11,741 nucleotides of DNA from Bacillota bacterium (GTDB taxonomy: Bacteria > Bacillota > Clostridia > Christensenellales > SZUA-584), in assembly GCA_023416745.1 (NCBI GenBank), contig JAEZHF010000023.1:1-11741 (forward strand), written 5' to 3'. This document shows, in pieces, positions 1-6,660 of the stretch (positions are counted from its first letter, which is position 1; each line of letters starts with the position of its first letter). A model generated the notes under the pieces. That model was not told the DNA's origin. It searched no databases and saw only the letters and a list, made by a program, of their open reading frames with translations. The translations under genes and the position numbers were made by a program.

Positions 1-54
1 CATGTTCCGTTCTTTGATCAGTGCCCTGATCTGCTCTTTAGTCAACAGTCCCAT
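1..54 (-). CDS. IS256-family transposase, N-terminal fragment (cut by window edge)
   Basis: Reading leftward from the ATG at 54-52, 18 codons give MGLLTKEQIRALIKERNM. The LTKEQIRxLIKExN pattern is the usual opening of IS256-family (mutator-type) transposases, DDE enzymes of roughly 400 residues that carry out copy-paste transposition. A purine-rich ribosome binding site (AAAAGGGG) lies about 7-8 bases upstream of the ATG. The catalytic domain is outside the window, so activity cannot be judged. The orientation is the same as that of the transposase fragment at the right edge, and the two may be copies of one element. Family assignment is from memory of the N-terminal motif. Confidence 0.75.
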   Translation of the reverse strand, partial: MGLLTKEQIRALIKERNM

Positions 55-99
55 ACTTTTGCACCCCTTTTCATTTTATATCCTTAAGGGGTTCTTGGC

Positions 100-125
100 A
101 AAAGCACAAACTATTTTACACTACC
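100..125 (-). repeat. Terminal inverted repeat of the left IS256-family element
   Basis: Read from the outer tip at 125 inward, this 26-base end begins GGTAGTGTAAAATAG and ends TTTGTGCTTTT. It matches the inward-reading end at 11618-11643 at 18 of 26 positions with no gaps, including a 10-base identical run (TTTGTGCTTT). This is the expected relation between the two ends of one IS256-type element. The 8 bases just outside it (126-133, GGCAAGTA) would be its target duplication copy. Confidence 0.7.
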
Positions 126-126
126 G

Positions 127-690
127 GCAAGTATAAAAGATCCATTAGATAAGTACATCCAAAAAACCCTTCAGCTTGATGCAAAATTTGATGTTTTCTT
201 CTCTATGAATTTTGATGCGAATTGGCGTTTTTTATATAATTTCGCACCTGTATATTTTACTATTATGAAACAATCAGTTCAAGATTCATTAATTCTCAAT
301 CTGATCAACTTAATTGAGGATAAAGGACGTTCAGATAATAACATAAATCAGTTTATTGATACACTTATGACTAAAATGACAGAATTCAATTATGAAACAC
401 CTGAATGTTGCCAGATTTTTATGGTATACCTTGATGAGCTAAGAGTGAAGTTACTGAACAATCTAAAAACTTGGAGAGATAAATTGCTGGTACATCTAGA
501 TAAGAAATACTTCTATGACTCTTCGAGATTATCAACGGATGCTCCTCTTTCTTTTGATGATTTGAGAGATGTTGTTTCGAACCTTTTAAAACACTTTTGT
601 GATATTTATTCATGTTTTTTTAATGTAGCTCATACTACAATACACAATAAAAGTGATTACAAATCTTTTCCTTTTAGAACAACCATATAA
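127..690 (+). pseudogene. AbiU2-like HEPN-domain protein, 5'-truncated by IS insertion and possibly frameshifted
   Basis: An AT-rich frame is open from inside the IS end through 690. The first in-frame ATG is at 205 (161 residues), but codons 127-204 also read like protein (DPLDKYIQKTLQLDAKFDVF) and no Shine-Dalgarno sequence precedes 205, so the original start was probably lost to the IS. The protein is all-helical by composition and resembles AbiU2-type HEPN proteins of abortive-infection loci. It has an early Arg/Asp-rich helical region, then WRDKLLVHLDKK, which holds an R-x5-H form of the HEPN catalytic motif. A different frame, one base on, runs from about 671 to a stop at 758-760 and ends SIQKYARQHVSDNNHQLESLE. 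Removing one C near 670 would join it, so a second lesion is possible. HEPN proteins are often RNases, but activity of this remnant is doubtful. No partner gene is visible. The family call is by motif and overall look only. Confidence 0.55.
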
Positions 691-894
691 AGATAGTATC
701 CAAAAATACGCTAGACAGCATGTATCTGACAATAACCATCAGCTTGAAAGCTTAGAGTAAAATACGCTACTAATAGTTACTTCCCAATCATTCGTTCACT
801 GCCGAAAATTCCCTCAGTACGGCTTTGCCCCATCAACAAACCCCGCGCCCCGCACATAGTATGTATTAGAAATACTATTTGTGAGGTGCTTTTC

Positions 895-2010
895 ATGAAT
901 CCCATCATCCGTCACATGTTCCCCGGCAACAACACCAGCCAGGGGTTCTTTTCTTACTTCCAATACATACTGCCGCAGGCACAGGCGCGGCGTATATACT
1001 GCCTGAAGGGCGGGCCGGGCACGGGCAAGTCCACGTTCCTAAAGCGCATCGGCGCGCGGATGGCGAGCGAGGGCTTTGACATTGAGTACATGCACTGCGC
1101 GTCGGACCCGGACTCGCTGGACGGCATCGTAATACCGGCGCTGGGCGCGGCGCTCATCGACGGCACAGCCCCGCACGTCACCGACCCTGTGTATCCCGCC
1201 GCGGTGGACGAGATCATCAACCTTGGGGAGTTCTGGGATGCGGACGCCATCCGCGCGCACCGCGAGGAGATCGTGCGCCTGTCCGCGGAGATCAAGCAGC
1301 AGTACCGGCGGGCGTACCGGTATCTCGCGGCGGCCAAAAGCCTGATGGACGACATCACGGAGATGTTCGAGGGCGCGACGGACAAGGCAGGCGCGTCGGT
1401 GCAGGCGCAGCGTATCATCGAACGCGAGCTGCTGCGCGAGCCGGTGGACGGACGCCTTGGTAGCGTGCGCCGCCTGTTCGCCACCGCCGTCACCCCCTCG
1501 GGCATCGTGCACCATCTGGAGTCGCTGGCGGAGGGCGCGTCCAAGCTGTATACCGTCAAGAACCTGTGGGGCGTGGGCGTACACGAGCTGCTGAGCCGCG
1601 TGTCCGCCGAGGCCGTGTGCCGCGGTCTGGACGTGGAGCTGTATTACTGTCCGCTCGCGCCCGAAACGCGCATCGAGCATATGGTGATACCCGAGCTGAA
1701 GCTGGCGTTCGTCTCGGAGAACCGCTACTTCGAGCTGAAGAACCACCATCAGGCGATACTGGATATGACGCAGTATACCGATCTTAAGCAGCTCGCGCCG
1801 CAGAAGGAAGCGCTGGAGTTCGGCATCAATACGTTCCACTCGCTGCTGAGCGAAGCCGTGGATGCGCTGGCGCACACCAAAAAGCTGCATGACGCGCTGG
1901 AGCAGTGCTACGTTCCGCACATGGATTTTGAGCGCATACGCGCGAGGGGCGAAGCGATATGCCGTGAGCTGCTGGCCTTAGCGGAGAAAGAGACAGCACC
2001 GGAGCAGTAA
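895..2010 (+). CDS. PRK06851-type P-loop ATPase with internal duplication
   Basis: A cytosolic protein of 371 residues. The ATG at 895 is preferred to the in-frame GTG at 886 because GAGGTG (882-887) sits 7 bases upstream of it and overlaps the GTG. A classical Walker A motif, GGPGTGKST, is at residues 39-47, after a FPGNNTSQGF opening typical of the uncharacterised PRK06851 ATPase family, whose length of roughly 360 residues it matches. The protein looks like two related domains. Residues 7-92 (HMFPGNNTSQGF to VIPALGAALIDG) align by eye with 193-276 (RRLFATAVTPSGI to VIPELKLAFVSE). In the second copy the Walker A equivalent is VKNLWGVGVHE, so the essential Lys and Ser/Thr are missing. A helical stretch at about 118-185 separates the domains. 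Substrate and pathway are unknown. The gene stands alone and converges on the beta-helix gene. Confidence 0.8.
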   Translation: MNPIIRHMFPGNNTSQGFFSYFQYILPQAQARRIYCLKGGPGTGKSTFLKRIGARMASEGFDIEYMHCASDPDSLDGIVIPALGAALIDGTAPHVTDPVYPAAVDEIINLGEFWDADAIRAHREEIVRLSAEIKQQYRRAYRYLAAAKSLMDDITEMFEGATDKAGASVQAQRIIERELLREPVDGRLGSVRRLFATAVTPSGIVHHLESLAEGASKLYTVKNLWGVGVHELLSRVSAEAVCRGLDVELYYCPLAPETRIEHMVIPELKLAFVSENRYFELKNHHQAILDMTQYTDLKQLAPQKEALEFGINTFHSLLSEAVDALAHTKKLHDALEQCYVPHMDFERIRARGEAICRELLALAEKETAPEQ

Positions 2011-2086
2011 CGCGGCGGCGCCGGGAGGCGCAGATGGAAGGGCGGCCCCCGTCAGACAGACCGCGTGTCGGCGGGGTATGGCTTGA

Positions 2087-3280
2087 TTACGGCTGGCTTT
2101 TGTCCCACTTAACCCAGCTGTTTCCGTCGAGTATGTTGTCCTCAACAGTGATATTGGACGCGCCGGACATCACTTCGATAAAGCTGTCCTGAATGACATT
2201 GCCGTGTATGGACGTATTGGAGGCAAACACCACCAATATGTTGCCGGCACATGTATTTGCGTAAACCTCACAGCTGTTTCCTGTGTTGCAGGATATCGCA
2301 CCGCCGGAGCAGTCATATATGTTATTGTCATAGATTTTCACATTGTCGATGGTGTAATCGAGCTGCGACATCACCATGATGCCGTATTCCGGTGCCGTCC
2401 CGCCGATATCGTATATCTTGTTCCGTGCTATCTCGCAGTTGTCAGCGCCCACCACACTGATGCCCTGTCTTCTGCAGCCAGATATGTCGCAATCGAGTAT
2501 GCGCACATCCGACGACACGCGGCCGCCGTCGGCCATCCTTGTGTAGGAGCCTTCAATAATGATGCCGTCGCCCGTCATGCTGCTGATAGTTACGCCTTGA
2601 ATCAGCACATTGCTGCTGGCGGATATGCATATGCCGAAGCCGTATTCGTGCGTGGGCGATGGTTCGCTGGGCGCATAGACATGCCCGTCCAGATCACCGA
2701 TGAGCGTACCGTTCTTGATTGTGACATTGCTCTGGTTCACAATGCCGAAGATTGCGTATTCGGGAGCGCTGTTGGTTTCCATAACGAACGTGGAACCGCT
2801 AAGATCCAAAGTGAGGTCCGAGGGAACGAGTATGCCGTCAGTCGGCGCTTTAAACCTGTCTCCCCATTTGCACTGTATCAAATAGGTTCCTTCGGCAAAA
2901 TGAATGGTGCTGTAACCTTGCGCCTTTGCCCATTCGAGCGCCTTGTTGATGCCGTCTGTGGTGCTGCGGGCGTTCTGTCCGGTGCTGTCAATGCCAAAGC
3001 GCGCGTTTTCAATTGTGTATATGGTGCCGGGCTCTTCTGTCGGCAGGGGAGAGGCCGTGCTGGATGCCGGCGCGCTGCCGGTTAGGGCGGCTTTCGGAGA
3101 TTCTGCGGGCTTCGGTGACATCACGGCAGTTTCAACGGACGCGCTGGGCTGAACCGTGTTCTGAGCTGTAACGGGAGACGTGATGAGCCCCGGGCCCCAT
3201 GATATGGCCGCAGCAATCAACGCTGCGCCCATTATCAGCACAACGGCTAATTTGATATATGATGTATTAATCTTCTTCAT
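2087..3280 (-). CDS. Exported right-handed parallel beta-helix repeat protein
   Basis: A 397-residue protein. The start at 3280 (MKKINTSY) is chosen over the upstream in-frame ATG at 3322 because GGAG lies 7 bases before it and it puts a typical export signal first. Residues 1-8 are polar/basic and about 9-28 form a hydrophobic segment with no clear cleavage site or lipobox, so it may be secreted or membrane-anchored. About 35-88 is a Ser/Pro/Ala/Thr-rich flexible linker. From about 115, after a pectate-lyase-like opening (TTDGINKALEWAKAQGYSTIHFAEGTY), the sequence becomes repeating short beta strands (SNVTIKNGTLIG, SNVLIQGVTISSMTGDGI, DNVKIYDNNIYDCSGGAIS, SNITVEDNILDGNSW) that define a right-handed beta-helix. 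Such folds usually bind or cleave polysaccharides, but no catalytic residues can be assigned, so enzyme activity is unproven. It is monocistronic, with its own promoter at 3311-3338. Confidence 0.8.
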   Translation of the reverse strand: MKKINTSYIKLAVVLIMGAALIAAAISWGPGLITSPVTAQNTVQPSASVETAVMSPKPAESPKAALTGSAPASSTASPLPTEEPGTIYTIENARFGIDSTGQNARSTTDGINKALEWAKAQGYSTIHFAEGTYLIQCKWGDRFKAPTDGILVPSDLTLDLSGSTFVMETNSAPEYAIFGIVNQSNVTIKNGTLIGDLDGHVYAPSEPSPTHEYGFGICISASSNVLIQGVTISSMTGDGIIIEGSYTRMADGGRVSSDVRILDCDISGCRRQGISVVGADNCEIARNKIYDIGGTAPEYGIMVMSQLDYTIDNVKIYDNNIYDCSGGAISCNTGNSCEVYANTCAGNILVVFASNTSIHGNVIQDSFIEVMSGASNITVEDNILDGNSWVKWDKSQP

Positions 3281-3310
3281 GCCGGGTCTCCAGTAAAGTC
3301 TTGATGTGTA

Positions 3311-3338
3311 CTTATCACACAATGGCGGTTATTGTCAA
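3311..3338 (-). promoter_or_regulatory. σA-type promoter of the beta-helix gene
   Basis: On the minus strand, a perfect -35 TTGACA (3338-3333) is followed after 16 bases by GATAAG (3316-3311), preceded by TGT as in an extended -10. It lies about 30 bases upstream of the start codon at 3280, with the ribosome binding site between. Confidence 0.6.
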
Positions 3339-3633
3339 GTGAGGGCCTGCCTCATCCGGCTTTTGGCTGTTATCAGGCTACGGTAGCCATGAGCGGTGTT
3401 TGACCGCTTTAGCCCATAGTACGTTTAATATATCGTTATTGTTATGTGTAAACTTTATCTGATTGGAATGGTTTCACTTGTCGGCAGAAGACCGGAGGGC
3501 TGGGCGGCGGCCAAACGGGCATTATGGCAGGGCTTATCAGATAAACTTTTGAAAAGGGGGTTGTTGCTGTCCTACCGTTTCTGTTATGATATGGATATAC
3601 CCCAACGACAATATAATAGCAGCGGAGGCTTGT
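3339..3633. other. Intergenic region between divergent genes (2087-3280 and 3634-4056)
   Basis: Together with the flanking promoter this makes about 350 bases without a convincing gene. It holds two small hairpins: GGCTAC-G-GTAGCC at about 3376-3388 and AGCGGT-N5-ACCGCT at 3392-3408. Neither has a T-run, so they are not obvious terminators. The right part holds the promoter of the 3634 gene. A 70-codon frame at 3444-3656 overlaps that promoter, has no ribosome binding site and is not called. Confidence 0.5.
3561..3590 (+). promoter_or_regulatory. Candidate promoter of the 3634-4056 gene
   Basis: TTGTTG (3561-3566) and TATGAT (3585-3590) are 18 bases apart, and the -10 is preceded by TGT (extended -10). 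The predicted transcript would begin about 35 bases upstream of the ATG at 3634. Confidence 0.5.
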
Positions 3634-4056
3634 ATGAGCAGCGGACTTCTGTTTGACGAGAGCTTGGGCGAATACGTGATGGCGGCGCACTGCGTGCAGG
3701 TATTGAGCTACACGGTGGATTTTGAGTGGGGCGAGCTGCGCATCTGCGCCGACCGTCAGGGCATAAGGCTGCTGCTGCGCTTTGAGGAGCTGCTGGCGCA
3801 CCAGTTCGACCACACCGGCAACCGCAACGTGATATACGACGTGTCCACCGTATCGCTGGACACGTTCATCGCCGCCGAGCGCAGGCAGCTGACGCGCACG
3901 ATGCGCTACGGTTTTCCGCTGAAGGAAGGCCGCGGCCCGGACGAGCTGCGGCAGTATCTGAGCGAGGGCGGCTACAGCGTCTACCAGATACGCGCGTCCG
4001 TGGGCATGTGCGGCTACGTGATCGCTAAAAGGCTGGTGATCGAGGGAGCGGAGTGA
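3634..4056 (+). CDS. Hypothetical protein, 140 residues
   Basis: I do not recognise this protein. The start at 3634 (MSSGLLFDESLGEY) is preferred over the longer frame from 3586 because GGAGG (3624-3628) lies 5 bases before it and the longer frame would start inside the promoter -10. There is no signal peptide or membrane segment, so it is probably cytosolic. It is mixed alpha/beta by eye, with an acidic first half (FDESLGEYV, VDFEWGELRICAD) and a basic middle (AAERRQLTRTMRYGFPLKEGRG). It ends QIRASVGMCGYVIAKRLVIEGAE. Base composition matches the GC-rich native genes. It appears monocistronic, and the AT-rich patch begins just after it, so context gives no functional clue. Confidence 0.6.
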   Translation: MSSGLLFDESLGEYVMAAHCVQVLSYTVDFEWGELRICADRQGIRLLLRFEELLAHQFDHTGNRNVIYDVSTVSLDTFIAAERRQLTRTMRYGFPLKEGRGPDELRQYLSEGGYSVYQIRASVGMCGYVIAKRLVIEGAE

Positions 4057-4119
4057 AGCGGGCGGAGCTGTGGTAGGGAGTTAGATGTCGGTATCGCTAC
4101 GTGTTAGAAGGTTTGTTAT

Positions 4120-4452
4120 ATGGAACATGACTTTTCGTTGGAAAAGCAAATCACAGGCGGGGTTGTGCAGAACGTTTTCGAGATAAAGACAGATCTGCAC
4201 ACATTCCAGTGTATTTTCGAGAATACGGTCACAGGGGAAAGAACCAGCCTAGAAGTCATAGGATTTGATAAACTGTCCGTAACGCTTGACTTTGCAGAGG
4301 ACATTGTTCAAGGTAATGAAGGTATTGTTATACAGAGTCTAATTGGCTTTAGCTATGAAAAGAATGGAGACGTCTATCTTTATTGCATGAAAACAGACGA
4401 CTATGAGATATCGTTTGAAAGCAAGAATCTTCCGGTTATCAGGAAGTTATAA
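4120..4452 (+). CDS. Hypothetical small protein, 110 residues, AT-rich
   Basis: A soluble, acidic, probably beta-rich protein (MEHDFSLEKQ to ESKNLPVIRKL) with no signal peptide or membrane segment. AGAAGG lies about 8 bases before the ATG, which supports the start. I do not recognise the family. Its base composition is clearly more AT-rich than the upstream gene and like the broken lipoprotein that follows, suggesting the 4080-5250 stretch arrived together or is decaying. The minus-strand lipoprotein frame overlaps its last 17 codons. The plus-strand frame has the more protein-like sequence, so the overlap is taken as accidental read-through of the minus frame. Confidence 0.5.
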   Translation: MEHDFSLEKQITGGVVQNVFEIKTDLHTFQCIFENTVTGERTSLEVIGFDKLSVTLDFAEDIVQGNEGIVIQSLIGFSYEKNGDVYLYCMKTDDYEISFESKNLPVIRKL

Positions 4453-4682
4453 TCATCCCAGCGGGTTGGGTTGTGGTGAAATATAGCTGAGGCCGGTTTT
4501 TCAGCCGGCTCCTGTGCGGGTTCTTCATCGGAGTGTTCTCCCATAAAATCTTGATCTGAATTCTCTGCTTCTATTTTTGTTGCGTTTCGTAATATTTTCT
4601 CTTCAGCCGCCTGTCCGGTACAGCCTGAAAAAAGCGAAAGCAATAATACTATAGCAACAAACACACTTATACTCTTTTTCAA
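4401..4682 (-). pseudogene. Lipoprotein N-terminal fragment (signal peptide and linker)
   Basis: Reading leftward from a TTG at 4682, with GGGGG about 7 bases before it, the frame gives a textbook lipoprotein signal: MKKSISVFVAIVLLLSLFSGC, lipobox FSG-C with the lipidated Cys at about residue 21. An acidic Pro/Ala/Glu linker (HSDEEPAQEPAEKPAS) follows. After about 4485 the frame becomes unlike protein and runs antisense into the end of the 4120-4452 gene, stopping at 4401. No mature domain follows. The body of what may be the same lipoprotein begins on the opposite strand at 4683, directly next to this start codon. This is probably a displaced or inverted gene fragment; a short intact lipoprotein is less likely. 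Confidence 0.5.
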
Positions 4683-5245
4683 ATGAATACCCCCTATCAA
4701 AAAATCTCAATAGCACAAAACGGGTTTGATGAAGAGAGCGTCATCAACTCGCTGACCGTTGAAACGTACGATTATGTGGATTCAATTAATACACAATGGG
4801 CGTTCCTTGTTATAAAAAACAATTCTGAATACGACTTAAGCATTCATACCGCGGTGAAAACATACGACGCTGATGGAAAATTAATTGGGGCGGATGACAG
4901 AAGACAGGATGCATTTGAAAAAGGTACGGAAGTCATCCTGACGTTTATGTTAGACGAAAACTTTTCTTCTTTGGAATACGACATTTCTGCGGAGGAAACT
5001 TGTTCATTGAAGATGTCCCTGCAAAAAACAAGGAAATAATATCGGTAACAAATAACGGAGTGAAACCAGCGCAATTTATTGAAGGTACTATTTTGTTCTT
5101 CAGAGATGGAGAAGTTGTTTACTGGAACTCTGCTGTTTTTATCGATGATGATTATGAGATAAAGCCTGGAGATACTATCACTAAAGAATTGGATAGTTTT
5201 GAGAAGTATGATGCCTTCAAACTATGCTTCACAGGAAGCAGATGA
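4683..5245 (+). pseudogene. FxLYD-like two-repeat extracellular protein, lacking its signal peptide and frameshifted
   Basis: Two overlapping frames make up one protein. The first (4683-5039) runs from QNGFDEESVINSL through WAFLVIKNNSEYDLSIHTAV to SSLEYDISAEE. The second (readable from 5000 to 5245) continues with FIEDVPAKNKEIISVTNNG to KLCFTGSR. The two halves look like tandem beta-sandwich repeats with conserved NNS/NNG turns, of the type found in clostridial surface lipoproteins (FxLYD-like; by resemblance only). The shift lies at about 4998-5006 and probably reflects a small deletion in the linker. The ATG at 4683 has no ribosome binding site, and no signal peptide is encoded upstream on this strand. 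The matching lipoprotein signal lies head to head at 4682. A non-functional remnant is the best reading; a sequencing error could explain the frameshift but not the missing 5' end. Confidence 0.6.
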
Positions 5246-5375
5246 TATTTAGTCTTTTTTTAGGAGTCACTAAAAGGGAAATGATTATAGTTTAGCACGG
5301 CACCTGCGGCAGAATAAGACGCTTTAGCTGTAATATTGCACTGCCGAAGAGCGACAGAGAGCGCGAATCTGCATG

Positions 5376-5402
5376 GGGACGCACGGCGTCTCTTCTTTTT
5401 TA
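5376..5402 (+). terminator. Rho-independent terminator
   Basis: GGGACGC (5376-5382), loop ACG, GCGTCTC (5386-5392) form a 7-bp stem with one G-U pair, followed by TTCTTTTTTAG. It sits 130 bases after the broken FxLYD-like gene and before the fabH control region. Confidence 0.6.
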
Positions 5403-5449
5403 GTCCGGAGCATTCCTTCCCTTGCGGCGGCTCCTTGTTTTTGGTATCA

Positions 5450-5466
5450 TTAGTTATACTAACTAA
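5450..5466. promoter_or_regulatory. Operator-like palindrome upstream of the fabH-like gene
   Basis: TTAGTTA-TAC-TAACTAA is a perfect 7-bp palindrome with a 3-base spacer. Its TTAGT-N7-ACTAA frame and 17-bp length recall boxes bound by FapR, the Gram-positive fatty-acid repressor, as I remember them. It lies just after a possible -10 (TATCAT) and about 180 bases before the ketoacyl-synthase gene. The binding protein is inference; no fapR gene is in the window. Confidence 0.4.
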
Positions 5467-5647
5467 ATAGCCAGGTGTTGCAGGGGTTCTGAGTCAATTA
5501 ACCGCAATCATCTCTATTATCCATATGACAGTCCCCGTAAAACCTGCCGGTTAATAACCTTAAGCTCACGAGCACGATGTAATGAGGTGTGTTTGTTTGG
5601 TTTATTTGTTATAGGCCGAAGCCTGAACAAAAGACGGGGGATATGAG

Positions 5648-6643
5648 ATGTACGCTGGCGCAGGCATACTCGGCTGCGGCCGTTATGTTCCCGAGCTGAG
5701 GCTGACCAACGAGGAGCTGGCATTAAGCTTTGGGACGACGGCGGAGAAAATCGAGCGGAAAGCGGGTATAAAGGCAAGAAGCAGAGCCCCGCAGGATATG
5801 GCCACGTCGGATATGGCAGCTTTGGCCGCGGCGGAAGCGCTGGAAAACGCTGGAACGGACCCGTCCGAGATTGGCATGATACTGGTGGCGACCACCACGC
5901 CGGACATGGTGTTCCCGTCCACGGCGTGCCTCGTTCAGAAAGCGATTGGCGCGGGCAACGCCGCCGCGCTGGACATATCCGCTGCGTGCACCGGCTTTTT
6001 GTACGGCCTCGACATGGCGGCGTGCTATGTGTCTTCCGGCCGGTACGGCAAGGTGCTGCTCATCGGAGCGGAGACCTATTCGCGGATCACCAACCCCGAC
6101 GACGTGAATACGAGCGTGCTGTTCGGGGACGGGGCCGGGGCGGTGGTGATGGGCCGGGCGCCGGAGGGCTATGGCGTGTTGGACAGTGTGCTCGGCGCGG
6201 ACGGCGGCGGCGCGGATCTGCTGACCGTGCCCGCGGGAGGTTCCCGGCTGCCGGTGACGCCCGAGTTGCTGGAGAAAAGGATGAACACCATATTCATGAG
6301 CGGTCGCGAGGTGTTCGGGTTCGCCGTGGGCATACTTGAGCGCATGATCAGCAGACTGCTGAAAGATAACGGCTTGAGCCTGCCGGATATCAGCCTCATC
6401 GTACCGCATCAGGCCAACAAGCGCATACTGCTGAACGTGTGCAGCAACATGGGCATACCGCCGGAGAAGATGTACTGCAACATCGATTACTACGGAAACA
6501 TGTCAGCTGCGTCCGTGCCCGTCGCCCTGACGGAAGCGGTGCTGGAGGGACGGATCCGCCGCGGTGACTTGCTGCTGTTCGCGGGCTTCGGCGCGGGGCT
6601 GACATGGGGTGCCAGCCTGATGAGGTGGGGCTGCCAGACGTAA
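5648..6643 (+). CDS. fabH: Beta-ketoacyl-ACP synthase III (FabH-type)
   Basis: A cytosolic thiolase-fold enzyme of 331 residues, the normal family length. KASIII condenses an acyl-CoA primer, typically acetyl- or branched acyl-CoA, with malonyl-ACP to begin type II fatty acid synthesis. The catalytic triad is intact: Cys114 in SAACTGF, His254 in VPHQANKRI and Asn284 in YYGNMSAAS. Other family signatures are ETYSRI (142-147), LFGDGAGAVV (158-167) and the C-terminal GFGAGLTWGASL. The ATG at 5648 has GGGGG 8 bases upstream. The gene is not beside plsX, fabD, fabG or acpP, so it may be an extra FabH for branched primers or a specialised product rather than the housekeeping copy. A palindrome at 5450-5466 may regulate it. 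It converges on the exporter gene with only 17 bases between. Confidence 0.92.
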   Translation: MYAGAGILGCGRYVPELRLTNEELALSFGTTAEKIERKAGIKARSRAPQDMATSDMAALAAAEALENAGTDPSEIGMILVATTTPDMVFPSTACLVQKAIGAGNAAALDISAACTGFLYGLDMAACYVSSGRYGKVLLIGAETYSRITNPDDVNTSVLFGDGAGAVVMGRAPEGYGVLDSVLGADGGGADLLTVPAGGSRLPVTPELLEKRMNTIFMSGREVFGFAVGILERMISRLLKDNGLSLPDISLIVPHQANKRILLNVCSNMGIPPEKMYCNIDYYGNMSAASVPVALTEAVLEGRIRRGDLLLFAGFGAGLTWGASLMRWGCQT

Positions 6644-6660
6644 CGCAGGTGCATACCGCA

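Larger units (their letters stand above)
1..125 (-). mobile_element. IS256-family insertion sequence, 5' end only (left window edge)
   Basis: This is the outer end of an insertion sequence that continues beyond the left edge. It holds the first 18 codons of a transposase reading leftward (54 to 1) and about 70 bases of leader ending in a terminal inverted repeat at 100-125. The repeat matches the one at 11618-11643 in 18 of 26 positions without gaps, counted from the outer tips, which fixes the element boundary at 125. The element lies directly against the reading frame of the HEPN gene that starts at about 127. Confidence 0.78.
5246..5647. other. AT-rich intergenic region upstream of the fabH-like gene
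   Basis: About 400 bases with no convincing gene on either strand. It holds a Rho-independent terminator (5376-5402), a weaker hairpin of GGAGC and GCTCC followed by TTGTTTTT (about 5406-5440), and an operator-like palindrome (5450-5466). A possible promoter, TTGCGG-N17-TATCAT, ends just before the palindrome. The 180 bases between palindrome and gene hold no clear riboswitch or tRNA. Confidence 0.5.

Noticed and set aside
1039..1920. Minus-strand open frame of 293 codons inside the P-loop ATPase gene
   Set aside because: Antisense shadow of a GC-rich gene with Arg/His-rich low-quality sequence. The plus strand has a clear Walker A motif and ribosome binding site.
2204..3085. Plus-strand open frame of 293 codons opposite the beta-helix gene
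   Set aside because: No ribosome binding site, and its sequence lacks any domain. The minus strand encodes a coherent signal, linker and beta-helix.
3444..3656. 70-codon plus-strand frame upstream of the 3634 gene
   Set aside because: No ribosome binding site; it overlaps the promoter and start of the supported gene in another frame.
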